Positions 43,222-51,842 of a DNA stretch of 64,000 nt are shown one piece after another. The notes under the pieces are model-generated. The model was given only the letters and a program-made list of their open reading frames with translations. It did not search any database and had not been told where the DNA came from. The translations under genes and the position numbers were made by a program. This stretch comes from Zhihengliuella flava (GTDB taxonomy: Bacteria > Actinomycetota > Actinomycetes > Actinomycetales > Micrococcaceae), in assembly GCF_015751895.1 (NCBI RefSeq), contig NZ_JADOTZ010000001.1, positions 1,240,001 through 1,304,000 on the forward strand. Reading direction: 5' to 3'. Within the stretch, counting starts at the first letter, position 1. Every line of letters starts with the position of its first letter.

Positions 43222-44271
43222 ATGACTGACTTTTTGCAGCATTCACCCACGGGCCCTGTGCTCATCGTCGGCGGCTACGGCACCGTGGGCAGCGCCCTCG
43301 CACGCATGAGCGCCCCCGCGTGGCCGCTACTGATCACTGGCCGCAATCTATCCAAGGGCCAGGCGCTCGCGGAGGAACTGGGAACCACCCTCCGCCGCTG
43401 GGATCTAAAAGATCCAGAACCATTCACGGCAGCACCGCGAGCCATCGTCAGCACGGTCAATGACCCCGATGACCGGGTTCTGCGCGCCGCAGCCACTGCG
43501 GGCATCCCCTACGTGGACGTCACCCGCTGGACCAGCCGCATGATGAAAGCGGCCACCACCGCCGCCCACTTGGACCCGAGCGCGCCCGTCGTACTGTCCT
43601 CCGGCTGGATGGGCGGCGTCGTCAACCTGGTGGCGGCCTCCCTGAGCGAGGAACTCGGCGGCGCAGACCGCGTGGACGTCGCCATTCGGTATGACGTCAA
43701 GGATCAGGCGGGCGTGGATTCAGTCGACTTCATGGACCGCCTAGGGCAGGACTTTGAGGTCCGGCGGGACGGAACGCTGACCACGGTCAGCCCGCTGTCC
43801 GACGCCGGTTGGGTGGACATTGGCGGGCATCGCACCCGGGTGGCCCGCCTGGATACGCCCGAACAGATCACGTTGCCCATCACGCTGGGCATCGGGGAGG
43901 TCACCACCCGCATCGGCTTCAGCTCCCGCGCCGCCACCTCCGCGCTCCTCGCGGCGAAGAAAATGGGGCTTTTCCGCTGGGGCCGCGGCGAGCGGTGGAC
44001 CGGCCTGCGTCGATCCCTGCTCTACTCCCCCGGGCCGGGCGGGAGCGCCATGATCCGTCTCGATGCCCAACGTGCCGGAGAGCGCCGTTCGGTGATCATC
44101 ACGGACCCCGCGGGCCAGGCGCACCTGACGGCACTGGGCGGGTATTTGGCACTCCAGCAGGCCTTGGACGCATCGACGAGCGCTGGCGTGGCTTTTCCCG
44201 AATCCCGGCGGGATCTTGCCGGCGCGCTCGCGACGCTGGCCGCGCACCACGTCTCGGTGGTGCCCGCCTGA
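43222..44271 (+). CDS. saccharopine-dehydrogenase-like NAD(P)-binding protein
   Basis: 349 residues from ATG 43222; GTG 43216 would add two. A TAAGTT box ends 6 nt before the ATG, so it is probably leaderless. Rossmann motif VLIVGGYGTVGSALARM near residue 15 followed by IVSTVNDPDDRVLRAAATAGIPYVDVT, as in saccharopine dehydrogenase/homospermidine-synthase-like proteins. Reaction unknown. One-nt overlap with the TetR gene (TGATG) shows a two-gene operon. Confidence 0.75.
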   Translation: MTDFLQHSPTGPVLIVGGYGTVGSALARMSAPAWPLLITGRNLSKGQALAEELGTTLRRWDLKDPEPFTAAPRAIVSTVNDPDDRVLRAAATAGIPYVDVTRWTSRMMKAATTAAHLDPSAPVVLSSGWMGGVVNLVAASLSEELGGADRVDVAIRYDVKDQAGVDSVDFMDRLGQDFEVRRDGTLTTVSPLSDAGWVDIGGHRTRVARLDTPEQITLPITLGIGEVTTRIGFSSRAATSALLAAKKMGLFRWGRGERWTGLRRSLLYSPGPGGSAMIRLDAQRAGERRSVIITDPAGQAHLTALGGYLALQQALDASTSAGVAFPESRRDLAGALATLAAHHVSVVPA

Positions 44272-44870
44272 TGGCCACTAAAGGAGAATTGCGCCGCGAA
44301 TCCCTGCTGGACACCGCCGAACATGTGCTGGTCACCGCAGGCAACGCCAATGCGTCCATGCGCAGCTTCGCCGCTGCCGCCGACGTGCGGATGGGCCACC
44401 TACAGCACTATTTCCCGACCCGCTCGGACCTCATGCAAGCGGTCCTCGAGCGGTTCATGCGCCGCTCCTTGGCCTCCATGCGTCAGGCGACGGGCATCGA
44501 TCTGGAACAGGAGGACGACGCCCCGCTCACCAGCGCTGACACCCAGCGCATCGCCACGGCGTTGCTCGAGGCGCAATGCGAGCCGACGACGGCGCGGCTG
44601 TACGTGGAGATCTGGGCGATGGCCGCTTCCGATGAGTCCATTGCCACCGAGCTGCGGGGCTTCTACGCGAGCTACGCGAAGCACGTGCGGCGCGTTGTGG
44701 AGCGAGCCCGGCCGGAGCTCAGCCACGACGCCCGGGACGCCAAGGCGCACTCCATCATTGCCCTGCTGGAAGGCGCCGTGATCTCCGGCGCAGCGTTCGC
44801 CGGGCTCCGCTCGGCCGGGACGGACACCGAGATCATCGGGGCCATCAACCACCTGATCCACGGCGCTTAG
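44271..44870 (+). CDS. TetR-family regulator
   Basis: 199 residues from ATG 44271; longer upstream frames are shadows. Helix-turn-helix in MRSFAAAADVRMGHLQHYFPTRSDLM, with the helical ligand domain after. It probably represses its own operon through the palindrome at 43196-43211. Confidence 0.85.
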   Translation: MATKGELRRESLLDTAEHVLVTAGNANASMRSFAAAADVRMGHLQHYFPTRSDLMQAVLERFMRRSLASMRQATGIDLEQEDDAPLTSADTQRIATALLEAQCEPTTARLYVEIWAMAASDESIATELRGFYASYAKHVRRVVERARPELSHDARDAKAHSIIALLEGAVISGAAFAGLRSAGTDTEIIGAINHLIHGA

Positions 44871-44892
44871 CGAGGAGCCGAAGAGGGGCCCG

Positions 44893-45096
44893 CTACGTGC
44901 GGCCGCCGAAGGTGCCGGTAATGAGCGCGTAGGACTCAGCCATGGCCCGGGCCCGCGCCGGGTCCGGTTCGTCTTGGATGCGCCCCAGCAGATGCTCGCG
45001 CGTCTTGAGCTCTTGGTACTTGAGGACGTTCTTCAGCTTCTCGATGTCACTGTTCTGCGCGCCCCGCGTCTTGTTTTCGAACGGCTCTGTTGTCAT
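44893..45096 (-). CDS. small hypothetical protein
   Basis: 67 residues from ATG 45096 with GGGAG 8 nt upstream. Charged and helical (DIEKLKNVLKYQELKTREHL), no Cys, no membrane part, ends FGGRT. Family not recognised. Convergent with the TetR gene. Confidence 0.5.
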   Translation of the reverse strand: MTTEPFENKTRGAQNSDIEKLKNVLKYQELKTREHLLGRIQDEPDPARARAMAESYALITGTFGGRT

Positions 45097-45257
45097 GTTC
45101 TGCTCCCGCCTCGGAAAGTGGTGCGTTGAACGAACTCTACTGCTGGCGCCGCGACCACGCTCCTCCATCCCCCACCGCTGACGAGGAGCGGGCTGCCTGT
45201 GGACATGCAGACGTGTCCACAGACAACCCGCTCCCCGGTCCGCATCGGCCGGGCGGC

Positions 45258-46424
45258 CTACCCGACGGGTAGCGTCACCAGCCCTTCCACGTGCGCCCGC
45301 ACCTCGGGCCGGTCCTCGGCGGCGAGGGCCTCGCGCAGGGAGGCGATCAACACGTCGTCAATGCGCACGCGCTCTCCCGATTCGGCGGAGGCGACGGCGG
45401 CCTCCACCATGGCCAGGCTGCGCAGGTTCTCCGCGGCCTCCGTCTCCGGGCTCCGGCCCGTGCGCAGGCAGTCGATGAACTCGGCGAGCGCCCCGGCGAT
45501 CTCCTGCTCCCGCGGCACCACCTCGGCCTGGCGGGGCTCGCCCGCTCCAGCAGCGGTGCTGCCCGCGCCGGCCACACCCTCGCCTGCGCCGGGCACGTGC
45601 ACCGTGGGCGCGTTGTCCCCGTCCCAGAGCGCGGTGCCGCGCTCGGCGCTGATCCGCCACTGCCCGTTCCAGCTGGTTTCCAGCCCGGGTGCGCACCAGC
45701 TGCCGGAATAGGTCAGCCGGGCGCCGCCGTCGAACTCAAATACCGCCTGCGCGTTGGCCGCCCCGCGGTACCAGGACCAGCCGGGGTTGTGCTCCTCGCA
45801 GTACACCGACACCGGGTCCGCGCCGATCACGCGGCGCGCGGCGTCGAAGTGGTGCACCGCCATGTCCACCAACAGCACGTGGTCCATCTCTTCCCGGAAC
45901 CCGCCGAAATGCGGGGCCTTGAAGAAGCCGCAGTCCACGGCGCCGATCTCCCCCAGCTGGCCCACCTGCCCCACCAGCGCGTCCAGCGCGGCGAAGTAGC
46001 GGCGGGACTGGCTGATCATCAGCAACTGCCCGGCCGCGCGGGCGGCCGCCGCTTGGCGCAGCGCCTCGGCCACGGTGGGCGCGGCCGGCTTTTCGCACAA
46101 CACCGGCAGCCCCGCGAACAACGCCTCCTCGTTGACCACCCGGTGGGCGGCCGGCACGGTCACGTTGACGACGGCGTCGGCCCCGGCCCGCGCGGCGACC
46201 TCGGCCACCGAGGTGCCCAGCACGACGTCGTCCGCCCCACCCGCGGTGAGGTCGGCGAGCGCCGCGCGGGCCGTGTCCAGGTTGAGATCGACGACGCCCA
46301 CCAGTTCCGCCGCCTCGCTAGCGGCGATGGTGCGCAGCCAGTTGCGGCCCATGCCGCCGGCACCGACTTGGACGAGGCGCAGCGGCCGGTCGGCCGGCAG
46401 GCGCGGAGTTGCGAGTCCGCTCAA
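45258..46424 (-). CDS. Gfo/Idh/MocA-family oxidoreductase
   Basis: 388 residues from TTG 46424, overlapping the ThuA-like stop (TTGA) with GGAG nearby. N-terminal Rossmann (VQVGAGGMGRNWLRTIAAS), EKPAAPTV (the catalytic EKP motif), and a C-terminal alpha/beta domain with HHFDAARRVIG. NAD(P)-dependent sugar or sugar-acid dehydrogenase; last gene of the thu-like operon. Confidence 0.85.
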   Translation of the reverse strand: MSGLATPRLPADRPLRLVQVGAGGMGRNWLRTIAASEAAELVGVVDLNLDTARAALADLTAGGADDVVLGTSVAEVAARAGADAVVNVTVPAAHRVVNEEALFAGLPVLCEKPAAPTVAEALRQAAAARAAGQLLMISQSRRYFAALDALVGQVGQLGEIGAVDCGFFKAPHFGGFREEMDHVLLVDMAVHHFDAARRVIGADPVSVYCEEHNPGWSWYRGAANAQAVFEFDGGARLTYSGSWCAPGLETSWNGQWRISAERGTALWDGDNAPTVHVPGAGEGVAGAGSTAAGAGEPRQAEVVPREQEIAGALAEFIDCLRTGRSPETEAAENLRSLAMVEAAVASAESGERVRIDDVLIASLREALAAEDRPEVRAHVEGLVTLPVG

Positions 46425-47209
46425 TTCTCCATCGCCCCCTCGTACCCGTGGCCGTTGTAGAAGTCCTCGCGGTCATACCGCAGCAGCGTGGGGGTCTGGC
46501 GTTCCGGGCGGAGGCTCTTGGCCCACTCCACCCCGTTGGAAATCACGCGGCGGACCTCCTTCTGGTGGTACACGGGGTAGTCCTGATCGCCCGGGCTAAA
46601 GTAGAAGATCCGCCCGTGGCCGCGGCGGTAGGTCATGCCGGAGCGGAACACCTCACCGCCGGTGAACGTGGAGAGGAACACCAGCTCGTCCGGGGCGGGC
46701 ACATCAAACTGCTCGCCGTACATCTCCTGCGCCGGGATGATGAACGGGTGCGGGATCCCGCGGGCGATCGGGTGGGTGGGATCCACGGTCCACACCAGCT
46801 CCCGGTCGTCCTTGGAACGCCAGCGCAGGGTGCACGTGGTGCCCATGAGCTTGGTGAAGATCTTGGACCAGTGCCCGGAGTGCAGCACCAGCAGGCCCAT
46901 GCCGTCTAGGACGTGGCGGTGCACGCGGGCGACCACCTCGTCGTCGACCTCGGCGTGGGCGGCGTGCCCCCACCACACCAGCACATCGGTGCCGGCGAGC
47001 AGCTCCTCGGTGAGCCCGTGCTCCGGGTCGTCGAGCGTGACGGTCTGGACCCTCGCCCGCTCGCCGAGGTTTTCCTCGATCCCTTCCTTGATGGTGGTGT
47101 GCATGCCGTCCGGGTAGAGGTCCCGGACCTTCTGTTGGACTTGCTCGTGGCGGTTCTCTCCCCAGACAACAACGTTGATGGGGTAGTCGGGCGTGGTGGT
47201 GCCGTGCAC
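46421..47209 (-). CDS. thuA: ThuA-family trehalose utilisation protein
   Basis: 262 residues from GTG 47209 behind AAGGAG. ThuA fold (class I glutamine amidotransferase-like): VVVWGENRHEQVQQKVRDLYPDG at the start, TDVLVWWGHAAHAEVDD and LLVLHSGHWSKIF. In Sinorhizobium ThuA and ThuB convert trehalose and related disaccharides through 3-keto intermediates. Neighbouring Gfo/Idh dehydrogenases can play the ThuB part. 4-nt overlap with the downstream dehydrogenase. Confidence 0.9.
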   Translation of the reverse strand: MHGTTTPDYPINVVVWGENRHEQVQQKVRDLYPDGMHTTIKEGIEENLGERARVQTVTLDDPEHGLTEELLAGTDVLVWWGHAAHAEVDDEVVARVHRHVLDGMGLLVLHSGHWSKIFTKLMGTTCTLRWRSKDDRELVWTVDPTHPIARGIPHPFIIPAQEMYGEQFDVPAPDELVFLSTFTGGEVFRSGMTYRRGHGRIFYFSPGDQDYPVYHQKEVRRVISNGVEWAKSLRPERQTPTLLRYDREDFYNGHGYEGAMEN

Positions 47210-47244
47210 GGTGGGCTCCTTAAGTCAGGTGGTGGTTGAAGCGG

Positions 47245-48132
47245 TCACTTGACCGCGCCGCCGGTGGCCCCAGCGGCGATGAATTTTTGGGCGATGAGTA
47301 GCAGGACGATGGCGGGCAGGGAGGAGAGCACCGCGGTAGCCATGACCGCGCTCCAGTTGGACACCTGGGTGCCCAGGTACTGGTAGATGCCCAGGGTCAC
47401 CGGCCGCAGCTCGTCCGTAGTGGTCAGGGTCAGCGCGAACAGGAAGTCGCTCCACGCGAAGAGGAACGCGAACAACCCGGCGGTGACGACGGCGTTGCGG
47501 GAAACGGGCAGGGCGATCGCCACGAACGCCCGCACGTGCCCGGCGCCGTCCACCCGCGCCGCCTCGAGGATCGATGGCGGCAGCCCCTGCATGAACGCGC
47601 GCAGGATGAGGATGGCGAACGGGATGGAGTGGGAGGCGTCCGCCAAGATCAGCCCCACCGTGGAGTTCAGCAGGCCCACGGAGTTATAGGCCGCGTAGAG
47701 GGCGTTGGCGATCACGATGCCCGGAATCATCTGGGCGATCAGGATGATCAGCAGCGCCGCGTCGATCCAGCGGTAGCGGAACTGGGCCAGCGCGTAGGCG
47801 GCCGGCGTCGCGATCGCCAGGGACACCACGACGGCGCCGAGCGAGATCACGATCGAGGTCACCAGGTTGCCGCCTTGGTCCGCGATGGCGGTGCGGTAGC
47901 CCTCGAAGCTCGGGTTCCAGGGGATGAGCCCGGCGTTGAGGGTGTTGCCCGCCGGCTGCAGGGAGGCGTTGATCATCCAGTAGACGGGGAACAGCATCAG
48001 GCCCACGAACAGCACGCCGAGGGCGGTGTAGAGCAGGTTGGTCCTGGAACGGGTGGAGGTCGGCCGGAAGTCGGGCCGCTGCGCCACGGGCAGCGCCGGG
48101 GCGGTCCCGGCATCAAGTGATGGACTGGTCAT
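47245..48132 (-). CDS. sugar ABC transporter permease, MalG/ThuG type
   Basis: 295 residues, six membrane segments. Conserved EAA loop: EAARVDGAGHVRAFVAIALPV. CUT1 family. Start ATG 48132 has GGAGA upstream. Works with the permease encoded at 48148 and the binding protein at 49144. Confidence 0.9.
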   Translation of the reverse strand: MTSPSLDAGTAPALPVAQRPDFRPTSTRSRTNLLYTALGVLFVGLMLFPVYWMINASLQPAGNTLNAGLIPWNPSFEGYRTAIADQGGNLVTSIVISLGAVVVSLAIATPAAYALAQFRYRWIDAALLIILIAQMIPGIVIANALYAAYNSVGLLNSTVGLILADASHSIPFAILILRAFMQGLPPSILEAARVDGAGHVRAFVAIALPVSRNAVVTAGLFAFLFAWSDFLFALTLTTTDELRPVTLGIYQYLGTQVSNWSAVMATAVLSSLPAIVLLLIAQKFIAAGATGGAVK

Positions 48133-48147
48133 GAGAGTTCTCCGTCT

Positions 48148-49140
48148 CTAGTTGGCCTGCCGGCGCGTGGAGCGCAGGTAGATCAGCGCGAACACCAGGG
48201 AGATGAGGATCAGCACGTTGCTAAACGCGGCGCCGACGCCGAACTCGAAGTCCACAAAGGAGGACTGGTAGGAGCGAATGGCGATGGTCTGGGTGGAGTT
48301 GGCGGGCCCGCCGTTGGTCAGGCCCAAGATGATGTCGATGACCTTCAGCGTGTAGACCACGCCGAGGACCAGCACCACGGAGATGACGCCCTTGAGGTTC
48401 GGCAGGGTGATGTGCCAGAACGCCTTCCACCCGGTGGCGCCGTCCAGCGCCGCCGCCTCATACTGCTCCTCCGGGATCTCCTGCAGGCCCCCGTAGAGGA
48501 TGGTGACGTTGAACGGGATGCCCACCCAGATGTTCACCAGGATCACGGCCAGCAGCGCGTAGTCCGGGCTGGTCAGCCACGGGATGGCGCTCAGGCCCAC
48601 GGCCTCCAACCCGCGGTTGAGCACCCCGCCGTCCAGGTCCATGATGGAGCGCCACGTGGCGCTGGCGACGATCAGCGGCAGCAGCCACGGCAGCAGCAGG
48701 ATGGCCCGCAGGAACCCGCTGAGCGGGAACTTGCGGTGGAAGAACACGGCCAGGGCCATGCCGATCGCGAACTGCCCGGCGATGGATCCCACCGTGAACA
48801 CGGCCGTGTTCCACAGGGCGGGCACGAACAGCTGGCTGCTCATGGCGGTGACGTAGTTGCCGAACCCCACCCACGGGGCCTCGCCCGTGAAGAACGTCTG
48901 GGTGGTGTAGTCCTGGAACCCCATGATGAGGTTCTTCACCACGGGGTAGCCGAAGAACGCCACCACGTAGACGGCCGCCGGCGCAATGAAGAGGAACTTG
49001 ACGACGTCGTCCCGGCGGATCCGCCGCGCCCGCGGCGGGCGCTTTACCGGGGTGGGCGCGGTGCCCGCCGCGGCAGCCGGGGCTGCCGCGGCGGACGGCG
49101 CGGCGCCGTCGTCAACTGCGTGTTGGTGCATGACGGCCAT
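48148..49140 (-). CDS. sugar ABC transporter permease, MalF/ThuF type
   Basis: 330 residues. Long N-terminal cytoplasmic tail rich in Ala and Pro (about 1-45), then six membrane segments with the EAA loop YEAAALDGATGWKAFWHITLP. CUT1 family. Only 3 nt follow the binding-protein stop. No ATPase gene is in the cluster, as is usual in actinobacteria where a shared MsiK-type ATPase serves several importers. Confidence 0.9.
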   Translation of the reverse strand: MAVMHQHAVDDGAAPSAAAAPAAAAGTAPTPVKRPPRARRIRRDDVVKFLFIAPAAVYVVAFFGYPVVKNLIMGFQDYTTQTFFTGEAPWVGFGNYVTAMSSQLFVPALWNTAVFTVGSIAGQFAIGMALAVFFHRKFPLSGFLRAILLLPWLLPLIVASATWRSIMDLDGGVLNRGLEAVGLSAIPWLTSPDYALLAVILVNIWVGIPFNVTILYGGLQEIPEEQYEAAALDGATGWKAFWHITLPNLKGVISVVLVLGVVYTLKVIDIILGLTNGGPANSTQTIAIRSYQSSFVDFEFGVGAAFSNVLILISLVFALIYLRSTRRQAN

Positions 49141-49143
49141 GGT

Positions 49144-50385
49144 TTAGCCCTGGCCTGCCTGCTCGAACGCCTCCTCCGGCTCGGCCTGCCCGGTCAGGGC
49201 CAGCTGGATGCCGGTGTAGATGTCCGTGGCGGTGGCCGGCCACTCGGTGCCGAGCTGGCCGGTGCGGGAGCGGGCGTTGCGGACCTGCTCGGCGAAGGCC
49301 TCCATGGAGGGGACGTCCTCGACGTAGCCGTCGATCAGGTCCGTGCGGGTGGGCACCTTGTAGGTGGCGTTGGCGATGGCCATCTGGTTTTCGTCATTGG
49401 AGATGCACTCGACGAACTCGGCGGCCTTGGCCTGCTTGGCCTCGTCCTCGGTGTTCGGCACGGTCCACACCTCGCCGCCCAGCGGGGCGATCGGGGTGGC
49501 GCCCTCCTCGTTCACGGGCACCTGCACGGAGGCGTATTCCACGTCCGATTCCTCGAGGGACGGGATCTGCCACGGCCCGTTGACCATCATGGCCATGTTG
49601 CCGGCGACGAACTGGTCCTTCACGTCCGCCTGGGACCAGTTGACCACGGATTCGGAGGCGGAGCCGGAGTCCACCAGGTCCACCCAGAGCTCTAGGGCCT
49701 CGGCGGCCTCCGGGCTGGTCAGGTCCGTCTCGTCCGCACCGTTGGTCCACATGAAGGGCAGGAACTGCCACGCGCCCTCATAGGTGGCGACGGCGGAGAA
49801 GCCGATCCCGTAGCGGTCCCCCTCGGTCAGCTGCGCGGCGGCCTCCTTGAGCTCTTCCCACGTGGTGGGCGGCTCGATGCCGGCCTCCTCCAGCATCTCG
49901 ACGTTGTAGAAGAGGCCCAGGGTGTTGACCACGGGGCCCAGCCCGTAGACCTCGCCCTCGTAGGTGGCGGCCTCCAGGATGCCGTCGGCGAACCCGGAGG
50001 TGTCCACGCCGTACTGGCTCAGCGGGGTGAGCCCGCCGGTCTGGGCGATCTCCTGCACGTCCGGGTTATCCAGCATCAGCACGTCCGGCAGGGTGTTGGA
50101 GGAGGCGCGCTGCAGGACCTTCTGGATGAGGTCCGCGCCGGGCATGGCCTCACGCTGGATCGTCACCCCGATCTCGGTGCCGCAGGCCTCGATGGCGTCC
50201 TGCCAGAGGGTCTTCTCCGGTTCGTTGTTGTAGTAGTCCAGCACGGTGAGGGTCTCGACGTCCCCGCCGCTGGCGGCGTCTCCCCCGCCGCCGCACGCGG
50301 TCAGGGCCAGGGGGACGACGGCGGCCGTGGCGGCCAGGGACAGCAGTCGCCGGTGAGTGCTGCGCTGGGTGGGCTTCTGGGTCAT
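49144..50385 (-). CDS. sugar ABC transporter substrate-binding lipoprotein
   Basis: 413 residues behind AAGGAGAG. Signal peptide with lipobox LALTACGGGG (Cys about residue 31), then a family 1 (MalE-like) binding fold with NMAMMVNGPWQIPSLE and SPEAAEALELWVDLVDSG. Captures an oligosaccharide, probably trehalose or a related disaccharide by its link to ThuA. Confidence 0.9.
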   Translation of the reverse strand: MTQKPTQRSTHRRLLSLAATAAVVPLALTACGGGGDAASGGDVETLTVLDYYNNEPEKTLWQDAIEACGTEIGVTIQREAMPGADLIQKVLQRASSNTLPDVLMLDNPDVQEIAQTGGLTPLSQYGVDTSGFADGILEAATYEGEVYGLGPVVNTLGLFYNVEMLEEAGIEPPTTWEELKEAAAQLTEGDRYGIGFSAVATYEGAWQFLPFMWTNGADETDLTSPEAAEALELWVDLVDSGSASESVVNWSQADVKDQFVAGNMAMMVNGPWQIPSLEESDVEYASVQVPVNEEGATPIAPLGGEVWTVPNTEDEAKQAKAAEFVECISNDENQMAIANATYKVPTRTDLIDGYVEDVPSMEAFAEQVRNARSRTGQLGTEWPATATDIYTGIQLALTGQAEPEEAFEQAGQG

Positions 50386-50407
50386 GGTTCTCTCCTTCTG
50401 AGGTGGC

Positions 50408-50425
50408 GGCCCGCCGGGGCGGGCC
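50408..50425 (-). other. GC hairpin between dehydrogenase and binding-protein genes
   Basis: GGCCCGCC-GG-GGCGGGCC in the 90-bp gap. It may tune downstream expression or protect the message; no U-tract. Confidence 0.3.
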
Positions 50426-50475
50426 AGCGATGGTGATCGAGCGGTGCGTGAGTCGGTAAGGGCTGGGGCGGGTCT

Positions 50476-51699
50476 CTAGTGCGGCACGGGCGTGGCGCGG
50501 GAACCGTCGGCGGCGCTGGCCTCGACGGCGGCGAGGACCTGCTGGACGTAGGCGCCGTCGTCGAACGTGGGCTCGGGCGCCCGGCCCGCGGCGAGGGCGC
50601 GGGTGAGGCCCACGGCCTGGTGGATGAAGGTCTGCTCGTAGCCAAGCCCGTGGCCGGGCGGCCACCAGGCGCCGGCGAACGGGTGGTCCGCCTCGGTGAC
50701 GTGGATGCGGCGGAAGCCGGCCTCGGCGGCGGGGAGGGTGTGGTCGTGAAACCAGAGCTCGTTGAGGTTCTCGAAGTCGAAGTACACGGAGCCGGCGGAG
50801 CCGTTGATCTCCAGCTGGATGGCGTTCTTGCGGCCGGTGGCGAACCGGGTGGCCTCGAAGCTGGCCAGGGCGCCGGATCCGGTGCGGCCGATGAACAGCG
50901 CGGCGTCGTCGACCGTGACCTGGCCCCGTTCCTCGCCGGCGGCGGTGGCGGAGAGCCCGCCGGAGGCGCTCGGCAGGGGGCGCTCGGTGACGAAGGTTTC
51001 CGTCAGGGCGCTGACCTCGGCCAGGCGCTGGCCGGTGACGAACGCGGCCAGGTCGATCAGGTGGGCGCCGATGTCCCCGAGGGCGCCGGAACCGGCGCGA
51101 TCCTTCTGCAGGCGCCAGACCAGCGGAAAGTCCGGGTCCACGATCCAGTCCTGCAGGTAGCGGGCCCGGATGTGGCGGATGGTGCCGAGCCGGCCGGCTA
51201 CGACGAGCTGCTGGGCGTAGGCGATCGCGGGCGTGCCGCGGTAGCTGTAGCCCACCATGGCGTGGACTCCGCGGCCGGCGGACTCGCGGGCCGCCGCCAC
51301 CATGGACTCGGCCTCGGCGATGGTGTTGGCCAGCGGCTTCTCGCAGAGCACGTGCTTGCCGGCCTGCAGCGCGGCGATCGCGATGGGGGCGTGCAGGTCG
51401 CCAGGGACGCAGATGTCGATCACGTCGACGTCGTCGGATTCGATGAGCCGCCGCCAGTCGGTCTCCACGCGGGCAATGCCGAAGCGCTCGGCGAACTCAC
51501 CGGCACGGGTGGCGTCCCGCCCGCAGACCGCTGTGACCTCGGGGCGCAGCGGCAGGTCGAAGAACTTCGGCGCGCTCTGCCACGCCTGCGTGTGGATGCT
51601 GCCCATGAACGAGTGGCCCGCGAGGCCGATGCGTAGGGGCGGGCGCTGGGCGGATGCGGCCGGTGATTGATTCTCCGGCGGGGTGACGGCCTGTTCCAC
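50476..51699 (-). CDS. Gfo/Idh/MocA-family dehydrogenase, ThuB-like position
   Basis: 407 residues from GTG 51699 behind GGAGGAG. Rossmann N-terminus (IGLAGHSFMGSIHTQAW), the catalytic CEKPLANT (EKP), and ALGDIGAHLIDLAAFVTG. First gene of the minus-strand thu-like operon, directly downstream of the LacI operator. Likely oxidises a disaccharide at C3 with NAD(P)+, upstream of ThuA; inferred from operon context. Confidence 0.85.
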   Translation of the reverse strand: MEQAVTPPENQSPAASAQRPPLRIGLAGHSFMGSIHTQAWQSAPKFFDLPLRPEVTAVCGRDATRAGEFAERFGIARVETDWRRLIESDDVDVIDICVPGDLHAPIAIAALQAGKHVLCEKPLANTIAEAESMVAAARESAGRGVHAMVGYSYRGTPAIAYAQQLVVAGRLGTIRHIRARYLQDWIVDPDFPLVWRLQKDRAGSGALGDIGAHLIDLAAFVTGQRLAEVSALTETFVTERPLPSASGGLSATAAGEERGQVTVDDAALFIGRTGSGALASFEATRFATGRKNAIQLEINGSAGSVYFDFENLNELWFHDHTLPAAEAGFRRIHVTEADHPFAGAWWPPGHGLGYEQTFIHQAVGLTRALAAGRAPEPTFDDGAYVQQVLAAVEASAADGSRATPVPH

Positions 51700-51748
51700 G
51701 GCTCCTCCTGTTCTGGTGTCTCTGGCTCGGTGGGATTTCCTGCTGAGC

Positions 51749-51764
51749 GGTTAAGCGCTTAACC
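51749..51764. promoter_or_regulatory. LacI-family operator
   Basis: GGTTAAGCGCTTAACC, a perfect 16-bp palindrome with the central CG typical of LacI/GalR sites. It lies in the 143-bp divergent region, 50 bp upstream of the dehydrogenase operon and 79 bp upstream of the LacI gene. Confidence 0.85.
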
Positions 51765-51842
51765 TGTTGATTGAAGAGTATGGAGTGGCTCACGTCACAC
51801 TGTCAAGAGGGCGGATACTGTGGAGCCGGAGAGGAGGCGTTC

